From Phascolarctos cinereus (lineage: Eukaryota > Chordata > Mammalia > Diprotodontia > Phascolarctidae), in contig NW_018344037.1 of assembly GCF_002099425.1 (NCBI RefSeq), forward strand, positions 10,808,501-10,872,500: DNA of 64,000 nt. The letters are read 5' to 3'. Under the pieces are notes generated by a model. That model did no database searches and was not told where the DNA came from. It saw nothing but the letters and a program-made list of their open reading frames with translations. Shown here one piece after another: positions 45,001 through 57,759 of this stretch. Both the position numbers and the translations under genes were made by a program. The stretch's first letter is position 1. Each line of letters begins with the position of its first letter.

Positions 45001-45460
45001 AAACTTCAGGAACTTCAGTTTAGTTCAGCAAAGAAGTGGCAAATCACATATTTGGAGATTTTTTGACAGTGCCAAAAAGCTTGTGGTACAAGGAGATTCT
45101 ATTTTTGAAGGATGGGGATTGAACTTTATATATGTAAGAGTAAAGCAAATCTAGGAAAGAAAGTGTTTTCAGAAGAAAGGTTCACAAATATGATTCCAGA
45201 AAGAGAACTGCAACTGAACATCCATCTCATGTTCTTTCCAATGAGTCCACGGTTAGTGATACATCAAGCAGTTTGATTATTGAAGATGTGGGAGGAGTGT
45301 GAAAAAACAGCTATCCTTCAGCAAGGGTGGCATAATAGGCACCACTAGAGGAGATTCCAAAGACACAACAGTTCAGCAGCAATGGTGATACTATGTTAGG
45401 GAAAATAGGAGCACATATAATGAATCTAAAGACAAGATTATAGGTGTGACTGGAGCTGGA
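45000..45460. other. No recognisable feature
   Basis: Balanced composition; no assignment. Confidence 0.4.
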
Positions 45461-45462
45461 AG

Positions 45463-45550
45463 TGAGCTTTCCAATTCTGAAGGTCATGTAAGACCTTTGC
45501 TTACATAAGTTTTATTTATTTAGCTTATACTGTTGTAATAATAATGATTT
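45463..45550 (+). repeat. 88-bp direct repeat, copy 1
   Basis: Begins 'tgagctttccaattctgaag'. It matches 46397-46484 at about 78 of 88 positions with no gaps. Confidence 0.85.
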
Positions 45551-46325
45551 TTGCATTTCATCCCTTCATTGTACATCATCGAACTATTTGGTCCATAAAG
45601 ACAAGATCAGCTGTGCAGATAAATAAAGACAAAACCAGCTCTTTCTTTGCAGGTATGGTTTATGTGCACTGACTGAATTATCATTAAAACAAAAACTGGA
45701 AGAAAACACAATGACTCCCAAAGATACATTAAATTAGAAATAAATATGGTATAATAATATCCTTAGGTAATGATCAATGAATATTTCTACTGAGTGCCAC
45801 AAGTAGTTTGATTTGTGGTTGAAAAATTTAGTCAGCAAAAGATGATGGATTCTCCTGCTTCAGTATATCTAAAGTTCAGGACCAGAAACTGATAATCACA
45901 TGATATTTTTCTGTTAGAAATCCTTTCAAGGAGTTGTACAAAAATATTAACTTAAAAAAATCTTGGTACTTATGTTTCTTATGGTCCCTCTCTTTGAAAG
46001 GCTAACTCTTCTTCACTTAAATTTTAAGTCCTTTCAATTTTGTATACATATTCATAAATGTATCCTTCTTATGTACATTTTTCTAAGGCAGAGGCATGTT
46101 TCTACTTAATATTAAAATGAGCAAACCATTTCTTCATGATGATAATATACACTGCCTTTACATAAAAGAGAGAATGGGCTCCAGATCAGGTTCAAGTAAA
46201 AGTAAGAATCACTTGAATGAACTTGGCTAATGCCAATCTCTTCATTCTCTTTGAAATGAGAAAATAGATCTATGGCAAAAGAAGTCTATGATTCCAGAAA
46301 TTACTGGAGGCTAGTCAAGTTTCTA
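45550..46325. other. No recognisable feature
   Basis: AT-rich; nothing assigned. Confidence 0.45.
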
Positions 46326-46645
46326 GCTATCTTTAAAAACTCCAACTTAAATATTATACAGTCCAAGAAGGTTTCCCTGATAGCAGATGTTGAAAATGAG
46401 CTTTCCAATTCTGAAGGTCATGTGTAACCTTTACTTACATAAATTTTATTCCTTTAGCTTATACTGTTGGAATAATCATGATTCATATATTTCTTCCTTT
46501 CACTATTGTATATGAGTTATTTGTGTATGTTACCTACCTCCTTTAGTTTGCAAGCTTCCTCACAGAAAGAGCCATATGTCTAAACTAAATTTGTATTTCC
46601 ATTCATTTTCCACCCCAATGACAAACATAATTTCAATTAAATTTT
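46325..46645 (+). repeat. L2-like LINE 3' end containing the second 88-bp copy
   Basis: Starts with an L2-like block ('aaaaactccaacttaaatat', 'gaaggtttccctgatagcag') and ends with an L2-like terminus ('agtttgcaagcttcctcaca', 'attaaattttgaatcaatca'). Between them, at 46397-46484, is the 88-bp repeat also found at 45463. Confidence 0.55.
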
Positions 46646-47300
46646 GAATCAATCAGTCCATAAATATTAAGCACTCATTATGTTGCATGCATTGTTCTAA
46701 GTATTAAGGGGAAAAAAAGGCAAAAGTCAGCCTTGCCCTCAAGCATCTTACAATCTCATGGGGGAGACAACATACAAACAAATATGTTCAAATTAAGCAA
46801 CATACAGAATAAATAGGAAATAATTAACAATGGGAAGCCAATAGAATTAAGTGGGTTTGGGGAAGACTTCCTGCAAAAGATGGTATTTTAATTGGGACTT
46901 AAAAGAAGTCACAAAGGTCAAAAGACAAAGTTGAGGAGAGTGTTTCAAGAATGAGGAACAACTAGAAACAATGCATAGAGCTTAAATGATGGAATTTATT
47001 GTTTGTGGGACAGCAAGGAGGACCAGAGTCACTGTATGGAAGAGCAAATGTTAGGGAGTAATATGTAAGAAGACTGGGAAACTAGGAAGTGGCTAGTTTA
47101 TGAAGGGCTTTTAATATCAACTAGTGCATTTTGTATGTCCATAAAAGCAATAGGAAATTATTGAGTTGTGGATGGGGTGATGTGAGCAGATCTGCACTTT
47201 TGGGAAACCACTTTAGTGGCTGAATGAAAGATGGATTGGGGTGAGAAATTTGAGGAAGGCAGACCCACTCAATCAAGGCTTAAGGTAATGGGAGTTTTCA
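46645..47300 (-). repeat. L2 LINE, 3' portion
   Basis: About 650 bp reversed: 'aagtattaaggggaaaaaaa', 'tcatgggggagacaacatac', 'acttcctgcaaaagatggta', 'ggacagcaaggaggaccaga', 'aagaagactgggaaactagg', 'gatggattggggtgagaaat'. It lies tail to tail with the L2 at 46325-46645. Confidence 0.88.
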
Positions 47301-47978
47301 CTAGTTAGATCATAATAAAGAGTTGTTTAATTGAGATTATGCTATCCCTCATATTCGTAACTTGGACTCCACCCTTTTGGAATTACATAAATCTAAGAAT
47401 ATTTCATAAAAGACTGATTCTTTTTGCCAAAAGTAATGTACTCTTCCAGTCAATATGTGTTTTTAAAAAAATACTTCTGTTCTTAGTCTGTGGAAAAAAT
47501 ACACTAACTGTATCTTACTCATACAGACGTGTGTTTCTTAATATAAATTGTGCATAGGTGGGTGTGAAACAAGAATTTATTAAGCATCTACTGTCTTCTA
47601 GGAACTGTGAAAACTGCTTTACAAATATATCATTTTATTAACCTATTAAAGCTTAAAAATTCACTAAGATTTTTGGTATACCCTTTATAAGTGCATTTCA
47701 CTGAGGTAAAGTACTATGTTACACTGAAGAGATATTTTTCCTTTTTTTCCTTTTTTTTCCACTAAAAATAGCTTATTTTTTAATGAAATTCTCAACTTGG
47801 CTTGTACTGAGCTCCCAGTAACTATTATCCTATAAAAGTTCTCCCTTTTCTGACTACACTCTGAGAAGGCTATACACAGTAAATGTCTCCTCTTTTCCTC
47901 TCTCATTGTCTTCCTAAATCTTTACAGTTTGTCTTCTGACCTCATATTTCATCCAAATTTGCTCTTTTCAAAGTTACT
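47300..47978. other. Mostly unclassified; MIR-like piece at 47555-47650
   Basis: 47555-47650 shows 'aatttattaagcatctactg' followed by 'ggaactgtgaaaactgcttt', a reversed MIR/L2-type end. Nothing else assigned. Confidence 0.45.
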
Positions 47979-49215
47979 GAGAGTGGAGCCAAGATGGCAG
48001 AGTAGTAGGAAGAAATATAATGAGCTTGTCATGCAGCAATTCCTCCAAAGAGATCCAGAAAATGCACCAAATTTAATCCTGAGAGGGAACCACAAGAAAA
48101 AGTCTCATTAAGTCATTTGTCCAGGCCTACTCTGAATAGAGAGACAAAGAGAAATCTTTGGATATTGAAGATGTATGAGCATACCACACATTGAACACTC
48201 CAGTACAAAAGAAAGGCCATGGACTAGGTTATGGGAAAGTCCTAGGTCCATAGTAGACTATCTGCAGATCCATAGCAACAGTACAGTTACAGGGGACAAC
48301 TGATAGTTTTGTTGCTTGCTATATATTTCCAGGTAACAGATATAGGGTAGAAATGAGGAATGTCTCTGTGCCCAGTGCTAGTGGTCTCAGGCTCTACCAC
48401 TCTGAGTACAAAAATGATATAAAATGGTAATGGTCAACGTTGGACAGAATGTAGGAGGATAGGTACACTAATGCATTATTGGTAGAACTGTGAAATGGTA
48501 CAACCATTTTGGAAAGCTATCTGGAATTATACAAATGATGTGACTAAAATGTCCATACCTTATAATCCAAAGACTCCATTCCTCAGTTTAAGAGCCAAGG
48601 AAGCCATCAATGAGAAGAAAATCACTATATAGTATACAATATCTATAGCAACACTTTTTATGATAGCTAAGATTTAGACAAAAATGTAGATGCCCTTCAA
48701 TTGGGAGATGGTAAACAATTTATGGTGGATGAATATAATTGAACATTACTGTGTTGTAAGAACTGCTAACTGTATTAGAACTGTTAATAATGAGAAACAT
48801 AGAAAAGTCTGTATGCTTCTGAAGAGTAAAGTATGAAAAGTCAAGCAAAAAATATACAGAGAAACTATGAACATTGAACGTGGAAATAACTACATACAAA
48901 AAGAGCAAAAATGAACGTAGGAAAATTATAAAGATTGAGCAAAAATGAATGTAGCAAAATTATAAAGATCAAGCAACACTTGAATGAAAAGACATAAGTT
49001 CCTCACAATCTACCACTTTGTGGAGGTAAGACATTGTTAGGTGCTATATATTGAACATGGTTTGGGAATGTTTCATTGTGTCAATCAGTCACTCTTTCTT
49101 TCCATAAAATATAATCTTTCTCAAACAGGATGGCTTTATGGCAGAACCAGGATACTTGGGATAATTACAGGGATTTAAGAAATAGAAAACATCAATATAA
49201 ACTTATTTTTAAAAA
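47978..49215 (+). mobile_element. LINE-1 with 5' UTR joined directly to 3' end (internally deleted)
   Basis: Starts with the L1 5' hallmark 'gtggagccaagatggcagag' and about 430 bp of 5' UTR-like sequence. Near 48413 it passes straight to the end of ORF2 ('gtacactaatgcattattgg', 'ggtacaaccattttggaaag', 'gcccttcaattgggagatgg'), then the 3' UTR ('gggaatgtttcattgtgtca') and an A-rich end. All of ORF1 and most of ORF2 are absent, roughly 5 kb. The junction 'ctctgag/tacaaaaatg' would fit an exon-exon join, but a simple deletion is equally possible. Confidence 0.8.
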
Positions 49216-49655
49216 TGAACTTAATGATTACACCCATCATGAGCTTTGATAATTTGGAATGAAAAAATTATTTTCTGCATTCTACTTAATTCACTTGTAT
49301 ATTTAAGATATCATAAGTAATCTATGTAGTATTATGAACTTACTGACAGTAAGATTAAACATTTTAAAATGAAGATGGAGGAACAGGAGAAAAAAAAACT
49401 GACCCACATATACTACATCAGATACAAAATAATAGTGCAACTTAAGAAGAAGAATGTATTTTAAAATAGTTAATAATATGAGGTAATATCTAAGAAAAGG
49501 TACAATTATAAACCTTAGGGGTCAATTGATAAATGAATTAAGAAAGACTAATAAACCATTTCAGTCCACTCATTGATTATACCCTTGTATATTTCTCTTT
49601 TTTTTATTATGTCATCCACAGTAGTTCATTTTTCACTGTTATCATTACTTATCAA
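49215..49655. other. No recognisable feature
   Basis: AT-rich. Confidence 0.45.
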
Positions 49656-49885
49656 TCCAATGTGGCGCAGTGGACAGAGAATTGGCCTTGGCATCAAGAA
49701 GGCCAGAGTTCAAGTAATTTATCAAATACATACTCGTTGCGTGTCCCTGAGCAAATCACTTAATTTCTTATGGTCTTAGGTAACTCTCTATTACTATAAA
49801 TTACAAAGAAGTTACCAACTTGCATTGGTAGAGGATGTTTTTTCAATGGAAAGTAACTTTTATCAGTGAAATCACCAGTCCTGTC
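49655..49885 (+). repeat. Marsupial CORE-type SINE (MAR1-like), full length
   Basis: The head reads 'caatgtggcgcagtggacag' and 'catcaagaaggccagagttc', then 'cgtgtccctgagcaaatcac'. The core reads 'ttacaaagaagttaccaact' and 'tgcattggtagaggatgttt', with a tail 'cagtgaaatcaccagtcctg'. Confidence 0.85.
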
Positions 49886-50328
49886 CTTATCACTATGTCC
49901 TCTGTTCTCCCAATACATCTCCTTTACTTTGGCTTCACCCATTTTCCCTGACAACCTGAATCTCTGGTTTAAATGTTTCACTAGCCACTACTATAATAAT
50001 CCCTTTCCTCCTGAAGTGTCACTGTTTCTGAATTGTAAATACCCATCCCTGATAACTTCCATAGCTATATTTATTTTATTCTCTACTAAGGTTGATAAAC
50101 ATGGGGAAAAGGAGAGATTTTCAGCCACTACAAATTAATGATACATTACCTAAACTGGGCTTAATGATCATTTTAATCTACCACTCCCAAATTATTGTTC
50201 TCTCATTCCCTGCAACAACTATGAAAAACCTTTACTCCCTGGCTCATGTATTCTCATTATGAACCAATTTTCCTCATCCATCAACTTCTGAACAATCTTA
50301 TCTACTCTCATATTTTAAATTTACCAAC
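49885..50328. other. No recognisable feature
   Basis: Pyrimidine-rich. The 90-codon frame at 49866-50138 has no recognisable protein character. Confidence 0.4.
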
Positions 50329-50460
50329 TCTGTTGATCAGTCTATAAACATTTATTAAGCACCTACTATGTTTCAAGCATTGTGCTAAGGATTGGGATAC
50401 AAAGAAAGGCAAGAGACAATCCAGGCTTTCAGGGAAGAAAACATATAAACAAAACAAAAC
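50328..50460 (-). repeat. L2 LINE, 3' end
   Basis: Reversed terminus: 'ttattaagcacctactatgt', 'agcattgtgctaaggattgg', 'aaagaaaggcaagagacaat'. Confidence 0.88.
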
Positions 50461-50779
50461 CAAAAAAAAGCAAACTAAAGCAATAATTAAAAAATAAACC
50501 ATCAATTGTGAAGGAAGACAGGATACCAATATGGAAAAATGATGATTTTCTATAGTAAGTGGGAAATGTTTTTATGACACTTTTTAAATAGAGGACCTGA
50601 GAGAAGCTCTCAGATGTCTGCCCTTTTCTCCAGTCAGAGGAAGAAATACTCCTCTGGTTTCGGGTTGCTGAGGAGTTACAAGTTTCAGAGTTTATGTTAC
50701 CTTGCAATATGATGAATTTCTGGAGATCATGAAGTCCAGGAGAGCAACTGGGAGGACAATAAATACTAGTGAAATCTGA

Positions 50780-50945
50780 ATTTAGAATTCTGACCTATCT
50801 TCTCAACTTTCAATTCATGTTCCACCTCTTTGACTGCCTTGCTTTAGCACCTCAAAGCCAACATATCCCAAAACAAAATCATTATTTAACATCTTAAGCC
50901 TGTTCCCCTTTCTCACTTCACTACTTCTATTTTAGAATTGAAAGA
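50780..50945 (+). repeat. L2 LINE reverse-transcriptase fragment
   Basis: 'tgactgccttgctttagcac', 'ctcaaagccaacatatccca' and 'aacaaaatcattatttaaca' match the L2 'LNMSKTELIIF' block in decayed form. Confidence 0.6.
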
Positions 50946-52390
50946 ACATCACACCGTTTTATACTTTATACCTTAACTAAGGGAGAAGTGGAGTAAATTC
51001 AGCTTAAAATCTGAATTGTATTAACATGTGCGAATATTTTACTGAAATGATCACTTTGCATTTCATAGATACATTAGAAAAGAAATTCTCCAAAGCACAA
51101 TACAAAGTGGTTTTAATCAATTCATATTCATAAAAGTGTTGTCAGTGCTATATTACCTTCATGATTTGACATGCCTATTAAATCACCAAACTGAAACTTG
51201 AAATATTAAGCTGAAGGGTGATCAGAAGTGAAAACACCAAATAGCAATGTTAAGGCTTACACATAAATAATGGTCAAAGGAGATAGAGTAAGGCCCTCAT
51301 AAAATTGTCATGATTTGGCTCTTCTCAGTTCCTAAAATATTAATGCAGCCTATAAAATGGTATTAAGGACATTTTTCATGTTCAAGCCAGTCTAGAATTT
51401 GTATAGCCAGAGCTTATCTACAACATCATCATAGGACCACTTACTCAAGACTTTTGCAAAATGATAAAGTGAAGTAATGTTTTAATGTGGACTTGCAATT
51501 ACTTTTAGCAAGAACACCCTTGACATGAGGTCCCAGATGGACCTAATACTAAAGATATAAAATCCTTAGTTTATCATGCAAGATCCTATAATATTTGGCC
51601 AAAAACTTGTTCCAGTCATATTTCTCATTCCTTTTACTCCAAACATATGTCAAACTGAATTTCTCTCTAACTTTTGAAAACCTCTGATTTTTCTTCTGTT
51701 ATATCTTTGATTATATAATTTCTCATGACTTGAACATTATCAATTGCTTCACAAAACAGAAATTCTACACATCTTTCATGCTCTAGCTCAGATGTTACAT
51801 GGAAAGAGTAAAAACAGTAAGTAGTAATCTCTCCTCCATCTGAACTCATAGAACATTACATTTTTCTTGTGCCCTCATTATTTTATCAGTTTGGACTCCA
51901 TTCATAGACCAATGAAAGCTACTAAAAGTCCTAGAATTTTATGGTTCTACATCTCACTCCAAACATAGCGTATGCATAGCCATTGATGTGTTATATCTGA
52001 GTAAGCCAATGAAAGGGCATCTTAATTCAAAGCAAAATATTTAATTCAATAGTATAACAAAATGGCAGGTAAGATTTCACCATTACTCATATGGATAAAC
52101 TTTTCCATAGGTAACCTTGTGGAATTAATCATTGGATGAATACACATATAGAGTACACACATGATAAGAGAACATGTATGGAAATTTAGTCTAGATCTCC
52201 TGCTGTTATGATGTTTTAAAAACATCGGTGTTGCTGCCTGATGCATCTTAATGGACATATGATATAACTTTTTAATTTAGTTGCTGCACAGTCTGAGTAT
52301 AAATGTGTATTTGATATGAGTAAGAAAATCTATTTAAATTACTTTCCACTCCCCTGATGATATCTGTATTTCATACAAATCATTGTCTTA
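50945..52390. other. No recognisable feature
   Basis: AT-rich with no low-complexity arrays and no repeat family that I can name. It may be old unique sequence. Confidence 0.45.
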
Positions 52391-52475
52391 GGTGGACAAG
52401 AATGAAAGGGATCATGACCTCTGCTTAGTATAATGCTTGGTGTGTACTACCTGCTGTGTGAATGTTTATTTCCTT
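52390..52475 (+). repeat. Possible L2 3' end
   Basis: 'gaaagggatcatgacctctg' and 'tagtataatgcttggtgtgt' resemble the L2 terminus. Short. Confidence 0.4.
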
Positions 52476-53670
52476 CCTCTTCTTCCTTCTATTATGCTAA
52501 GTTTTGCCTCAGTGAGTTCTGTTCTATTTCTTGTTCTTGTCCTTCCATAGATTCTACACAGAAGATCTCCTCTCTATGTGGATAATCCCATAAATCCTGA
52601 CATCCCACAAATTACCAAGTTTGACATCATTTGGTAATGTAGTAAACAAAAAAAAATCAAGTGAATGAAATTGTGACTAATTAGAGCCTCTTATGAAACT
52701 TGAGAAAAATCAACTTTTGTAAAAGTTTGTAGAGACATTTCAATTCATAACCATTACAAATTAAAAATTACCATGTTTAAGTTACCATGCAAAAGTGTTT
52801 TTGAGTGTATTCATGTATTTGTGTGCATGTGTAAGTGAAGAAAGAATCTCATTGACTGTCATCAGACATGAATAACTTTGGAAATATTGACTGATTAAAT
52901 AATACTTTAGCAGTGATGGCATGTCAGAAATCCCATTTGCATTTGCCAATAAGATTTAGAACCCAATTAATATGCTTTAATAATATTTTAAAAGTTCAGC
53001 TGGAACTATTCATGCCAATTATTTAACATAGGTAAACATGCTATTATTTCTTGTTTCTAGTTTATATAATTTTAATTTGAAACCAAGCAGGTTCCCCCAC
53101 AGTCATGACATAAATTCAAAAATGTATTTAGTAATATATGTCTCAGAAAACTTTAAGTTAAGAGTAATAATTTTCATTTCTTTAATATATATAGTTTCAT
53201 ACAAAGCCTTCCTTATGTAGCGTATGTGATCTAACTCAATCTCCCAGAGTCATTGTAGCTACATATTTGCTGAGGGTCCAGGGGTAACTGTGAGGAGTTT
53301 GTGAAGTTGTGTTTTTATTGCTGCCATTGCATTCTAGCCCACTGGCTGTGTTCCTTTCACTGTTAGGAACTAATTGCTATAGTTCCAGTTCCATTAAAAC
53401 ATTGAACACCTGGTAGCATTTATCATGGATATTTACTTTGAAGATAGAGCAAGAAGAAAGTGTAAACATTTTCCATGACACTAAGAAACATTCTCTCCCC
53501 AACACCACCTTAATATTTGGTGAGGCTCAATTTAGCTTACTCACTGCATTGCATTGATCCTACTAATTTAGCATTCCAAAGTAACGTTGTTGATGTATGT
53601 CATTTTTTCTGAACTGTCAATGGGATGGGGCTCCAAAGGATCATGAAAGTCACTTCTTGCTCTTTGGGGC
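52475..53670. other. No recognisable feature
   Basis: AT-rich, apparently repeat-poor. Confidence 0.45.
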
Positions 53671-53674
53671 ATCA

Positions 53675-53890
53675 ATTCCCTAAATTCAAATCCTGCCATA
53701 GACAGTTACTAGCTTTGTAACCTAGGGCAAGCCACTTATCCTCTCTTTGCCTCAGTTTCCTCATATTTAAAATGAGAATAATAATAGCATATACCTTACA
53801 GGATTGTTGTGAGGATAAAATGAGATAATATTTGTAAAGTATTTAACATAGTACTAGGAAACTTAGTAAGCTCCATATAAAGGCTTGTTA
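53675..53890 (+). repeat. MIR-type SINE, near full length
   Basis: 'ttcaaatcctgccatagaca', 'taacctagggcaagccactt', 'tgcctcagtttcctcatatt', 'ggattgttgtgaggataaaa', 'gtaaagtatttaacatagta', in exact MIR order. Confidence 0.92.
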
Positions 53891-53902
53891 TTTTTCTATA
53901 TA

Positions 53903-53957
53903 TTATCATCATCATGATCATCATCTTCATCACAATCACTATCATAATTATCATTAT
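53903..53957. repeat. (ATC)n/(ATT)n imperfect simple repeat
   Basis: ATCATCATGATCATC-type units. Confidence 0.85.
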
Positions 53958-55506
53958 AGTTTCTGCACTGACTGAAAACCCAGAGTCCAGAATGCCAGGA
54001 TGCTGTGGAAGGCTTACTCCTTTTATAACCCAGGGTATTGGAGAAGACCTGAAATGTGGAACATTGGGATGCTGAAATATTCTATAGACCTTCTGACCTT
54101 ATGAGGTTATGCCCCATTACTAATGGTTCTGAGATATTTAATTGAGCTTCTCTAAGAAGCAAAGAGCCAGTGGCTGAAGCTGGCAGGTATGTTTTAATGC
54201 CTCCGTAGCCAAACAGAGCATTTTCTTCCAACATGCCGAACTGACCTGGATGCATTACAAAATGTCTACATATTCTCCATAATCTCTTGAGGTGGTGTCA
54301 TATAACAACATCATTATTCTCAGAAGTTGGGAGTAAACTTCACAGTGTTTCCATGCAAAGAGATAACATTAAGGTGCTCTATGGATGCATCAAACTTCCA
54401 TGACCTTATTTTGTAAAATTGGTAGCCTGAGGATTATTACCATATTGTTATCAATGAAACAACTAGAAGAAGGATATAAAGAGTTGATATCATTTATATG
54501 AGAAAGAGGGGGAGGGAGAAAAAGAAGAAGAGTAGGGGGGAGAGAAATTTTGATAGTCTTGAAGAAAAGAGGTTAAGGCAAACCAGGTATTCTAGCATAC
54601 CTCTGAGGAGCTAATGTTGGACTAAGCTATGGTAAAGAAGACTATATCAAAGATCTTTAAATCTACAGGTATTTTAGAAGAGTGGACCTGGACTCTGAGT
54701 AGTGCCAAAAATTATTTTTCCTTTCTCCATTTTTCACCCTGTGTGCCTGTCTAACCACATTCTAATACATAATCTGACCTTTTATCACTAAAATATTTCC
54801 AGCAAACTACACTCTAAAGGACACAAGACCTTCCACTAAATTTCAAAAGCCATTGTATGGTTCCATGTCCATAAGACATTCAACTTTGTTTTGTATTTGG
54901 CTTAGGGCAATGGGGACCACACACCAAGACAGCAAACTGATTTTCATATCAATCAAAAAGAAGCTAAAGGTTACTAGTAATAGATATAAAGTTTGGAAGA
55001 TAAACAAAATTCTGACTAAATGTGATAAATGTTCTTTACTTCCTAAGAGCAGTTGTGACTGAATTAATAGCTGTTTGTCTAAAGAAACTCCGAAAAGCCA
55101 AAAAAAAGTAAACCATAGCATATGAGGTTTCAGAAAGATCAGTATACCAGTTAATAGCAATTAATAAAACTGTATGTGTACTCAGAAGGGGAAGGGAAGA
55201 ATAGATGCCAAATAGGTACTGTCTTGGAATGTGGCCCCTATTGCTCTCAGCCAAATATAGCACCTGGTAGGATGTCTTGAGGACCTGGAACTATACAACG
55301 GGTTTTGAAATCCAGTGGAAGCCCTTGGTTCCTTCAGAGCCCAAATTTATATAATTTTAAATAAAAACAATCTGCTATAAAATGGAGATTATTCTGTGAT
55401 CCATAGAGGGATACAGTTGGAAGTAGTGAAAGTAGAGCATTTTCTAAATTTCCAAGAGGATATAAAGAATTTAAGTCTAGCTGTGCTTCATAGAAAGAGG
55501 GTAGGG

Positions 55507-55509
<3 letters not shown>

Positions 55510-55556
<47 letters not shown>
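55510..55556. repeat. (GT)n microsatellite
   Basis: About 23 GT units. Confidence 0.97.
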
Positions 55557-56089
55557 TTTGTGATTCCCTGTTTCTGAGTTTATTAGGCCTAGAATATACA
55601 TGTAATGGAGGACTGATCCTGAATCAGTCAAACCACTTTTCATTGGTTCACAATCCACCACTCTGAACTCCTCAACTTCCATCCCTACAAGCTTTATTCA
55701 AATCAAAAGCTCTCTCTTCTGGGGGATGCTAAGCACTGCATTATTTATTTAATCAAATGTAATTATTCCATACCTGATAACTCTGAAGTGGTTTTAAAAT
55801 GCCAAAGGTAATAAGACAAATGATAATTTGAAAATGCAGCTGATGTCATCTGAAATTTTTTCTTTGTGTAATTATTGTGTTTCTAAATTGTATTGTATTT
55901 CTAAGTCTAAATTGTGAAGTTTGAGAGATCATTGCAGACAAGAAATGCTGTTACACAAAATTTCCCTTTTAATTTTGATGCTGTTACATATGAATTGGGC
56001 TTTTAAAGCGTGTGATAAAAATATATTTGAGAATTGTTAAATATTTTATGAACTATATTTAGTCATAAAATAGGTAACATTATTCCTCC

Positions 56090-56150
56090 TACTCTTCCTT
56101 CTCCTCCTCCTTCAACTACTACTATTATTAATAAGAATAATAGTAATTAT
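56090..56150. repeat. (TCC)n then (ACT/ATT)n simple repeat
   Basis: CTTCTCCTCCTCC followed by ACTACTACTATTATT-type units. Confidence 0.85.
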
Positions 56151-57284
56151 AATAGCAAATTATCTTTTAAAAGTCTTGGCTTTTATGAAAATATAAGGTG
56201 GTTTAAAGATGTAGTTTCAAAATATTAGTGATAAGTTGACTCTCAGATATTTCAGGCATATTTGAAGCCCCCCAAAATGAGTACTTTTAATTTATAAGTA
56301 AAGGATTAATGAAATGTTAACTGTTAAAGAAACATCAGGAATAAAATTCAAGCCCTAAGTTGTGGTTAGTGAAGTTTTGCTCTTTAAGATAAAAATTCCT
56401 TGGACTATAACTCACTATTGTTTTGAGCTTTGATTATGGAGATACTTGTCTGAATTGTCATGAAGCCAAGACTAGAAAATGACATGTGTTGGAGTCTGGG
56501 AGTTGTTAAATCTGTGCCTGGAAAAGGTTGTGGGATCCACTTAGGCAAGGCGTAGGTAGGATCATGGTGCTATTTCCTTGCTGAAAAGGAAAATTTCCTA
56601 CCTGGCTAATCCTGAGACTTGCCTTCAATACCCTGTGACTACATGATTGTCTTTCAGCTATGACTTGTGTCTCGAATCAAATAGACCTAAGGTAATTTTC
56701 CCCTCTAACACAGGGAATTTTTTTACCTTGATATGATATATGATATTGTTATACCTATTTCCCTCTTTTTCCTTTTATAGCAAATTCCTATAATCAAGAA
56801 GTTTTGTAAGTACAACACTAAATCTATTATATAATAGATTGATACCAGAACATCTCCGAGTTACTATAAGAGGATTCAAGTATGAACACCTTACAATTTG
56901 AATCTATATTTGTGGTCAAATTATAATTTAAGGATGACATCCTATGAAGGGAAATGATTAGACAAAGTAATAAGACAAAGATGTATTGTAAAAGTTGACT
57001 AAATAAGTGGAATAGTAAATTTTGAAAAAAGCAAGAGGCTTGCATTGTTTTCTCTCAGAACTATATACATATGTACATGACAGTCTTTCAAATTTATCTG
57101 TCATGGAAATTCAGGCTTTAAGTATATTTTGGTAGTAGTTCTAAGGTTTTATTACTTGAGGATTAATTAGATTTTATACATAAAATTTTATTGATAATGG
57201 TATAGAAAGTGAATTTTTTTTCATTTTTAGTGTATCTGTCTGATAATTTTAAAAGGCAGAATAACAGGCCATAAATGAGTTTCC

Positions 57285-57745
57285 TAAAAAAAGCGTTACT
57301 ACCAAACAGATTTACAAGTGAATTCTATCAAACATTTAAAGATCAACTAATGCCAATATTAAATAGATTATTGAAATAAAAGGTAAAGAAAGGATACTAC
57401 CAAACTCCTTTTATGAAACAAATATGATACTGATACCTAAAATCAAGAGAGTCAAAACACTGAAAAGAAAAACTTTTTCTAAAGTATAACACTCATCTCT
57501 ATCAAAAAAACATTTGAAAAATATAGGAATAAAAGTGTTTTTTTCATTAAATTGTTTAAAAAAAATGCAATAAATATTACTTGTAATAGGGATAAGTGAC
57601 AAGCTTCCTACTAAGGTCAGGTGTGAAGCAAGGACGCCCACTGTCACCAATATTGTTCAATATTGTACAGAAATCCTAGAAATAGCCATAAGAAAAGTGC
57701 CAAAACTATCTGGTGCTGGTTAAAAAATACAAAAGTAGCCCATAA
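57285..57745 (+). mobile_element. LINE-1 ORF2 fragment with internal deletion
   Basis: 'caagtgaattctatcaaaca', 'ctaccaaactccttttatga', 'gatactgatacctaaaatca', then a jump to 'ggtcaggtgtgaagcaagga' and 'cgcccactgtcaccaatatt'. It is the left part of the L1 that holds the LTR-element fossil and HAL1 to the right. Confidence 0.85.
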
Positions 57746-57759
57746 ATATTTAAAAGATT

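Larger units (their letters stand above)
53957..57285. other. Largely unclassified stretch
   Basis: Longest part of the window in which I assign no transposon. It contains a purine-rich tract (54500-54560), a microsatellite at 55510-55556 and a TCC/ATT simple repeat at 56090-56150. The 105-codon minus-strand frame at 54843-55160 is hydrophobic but matches no family I know. Confidence 0.45.

Noticed and set aside
54843-55160. 105-codon hydrophobic minus-strand frame
   Set aside because: No family recognised, no upstream signals; T-rich complement strands give such frames by chance.
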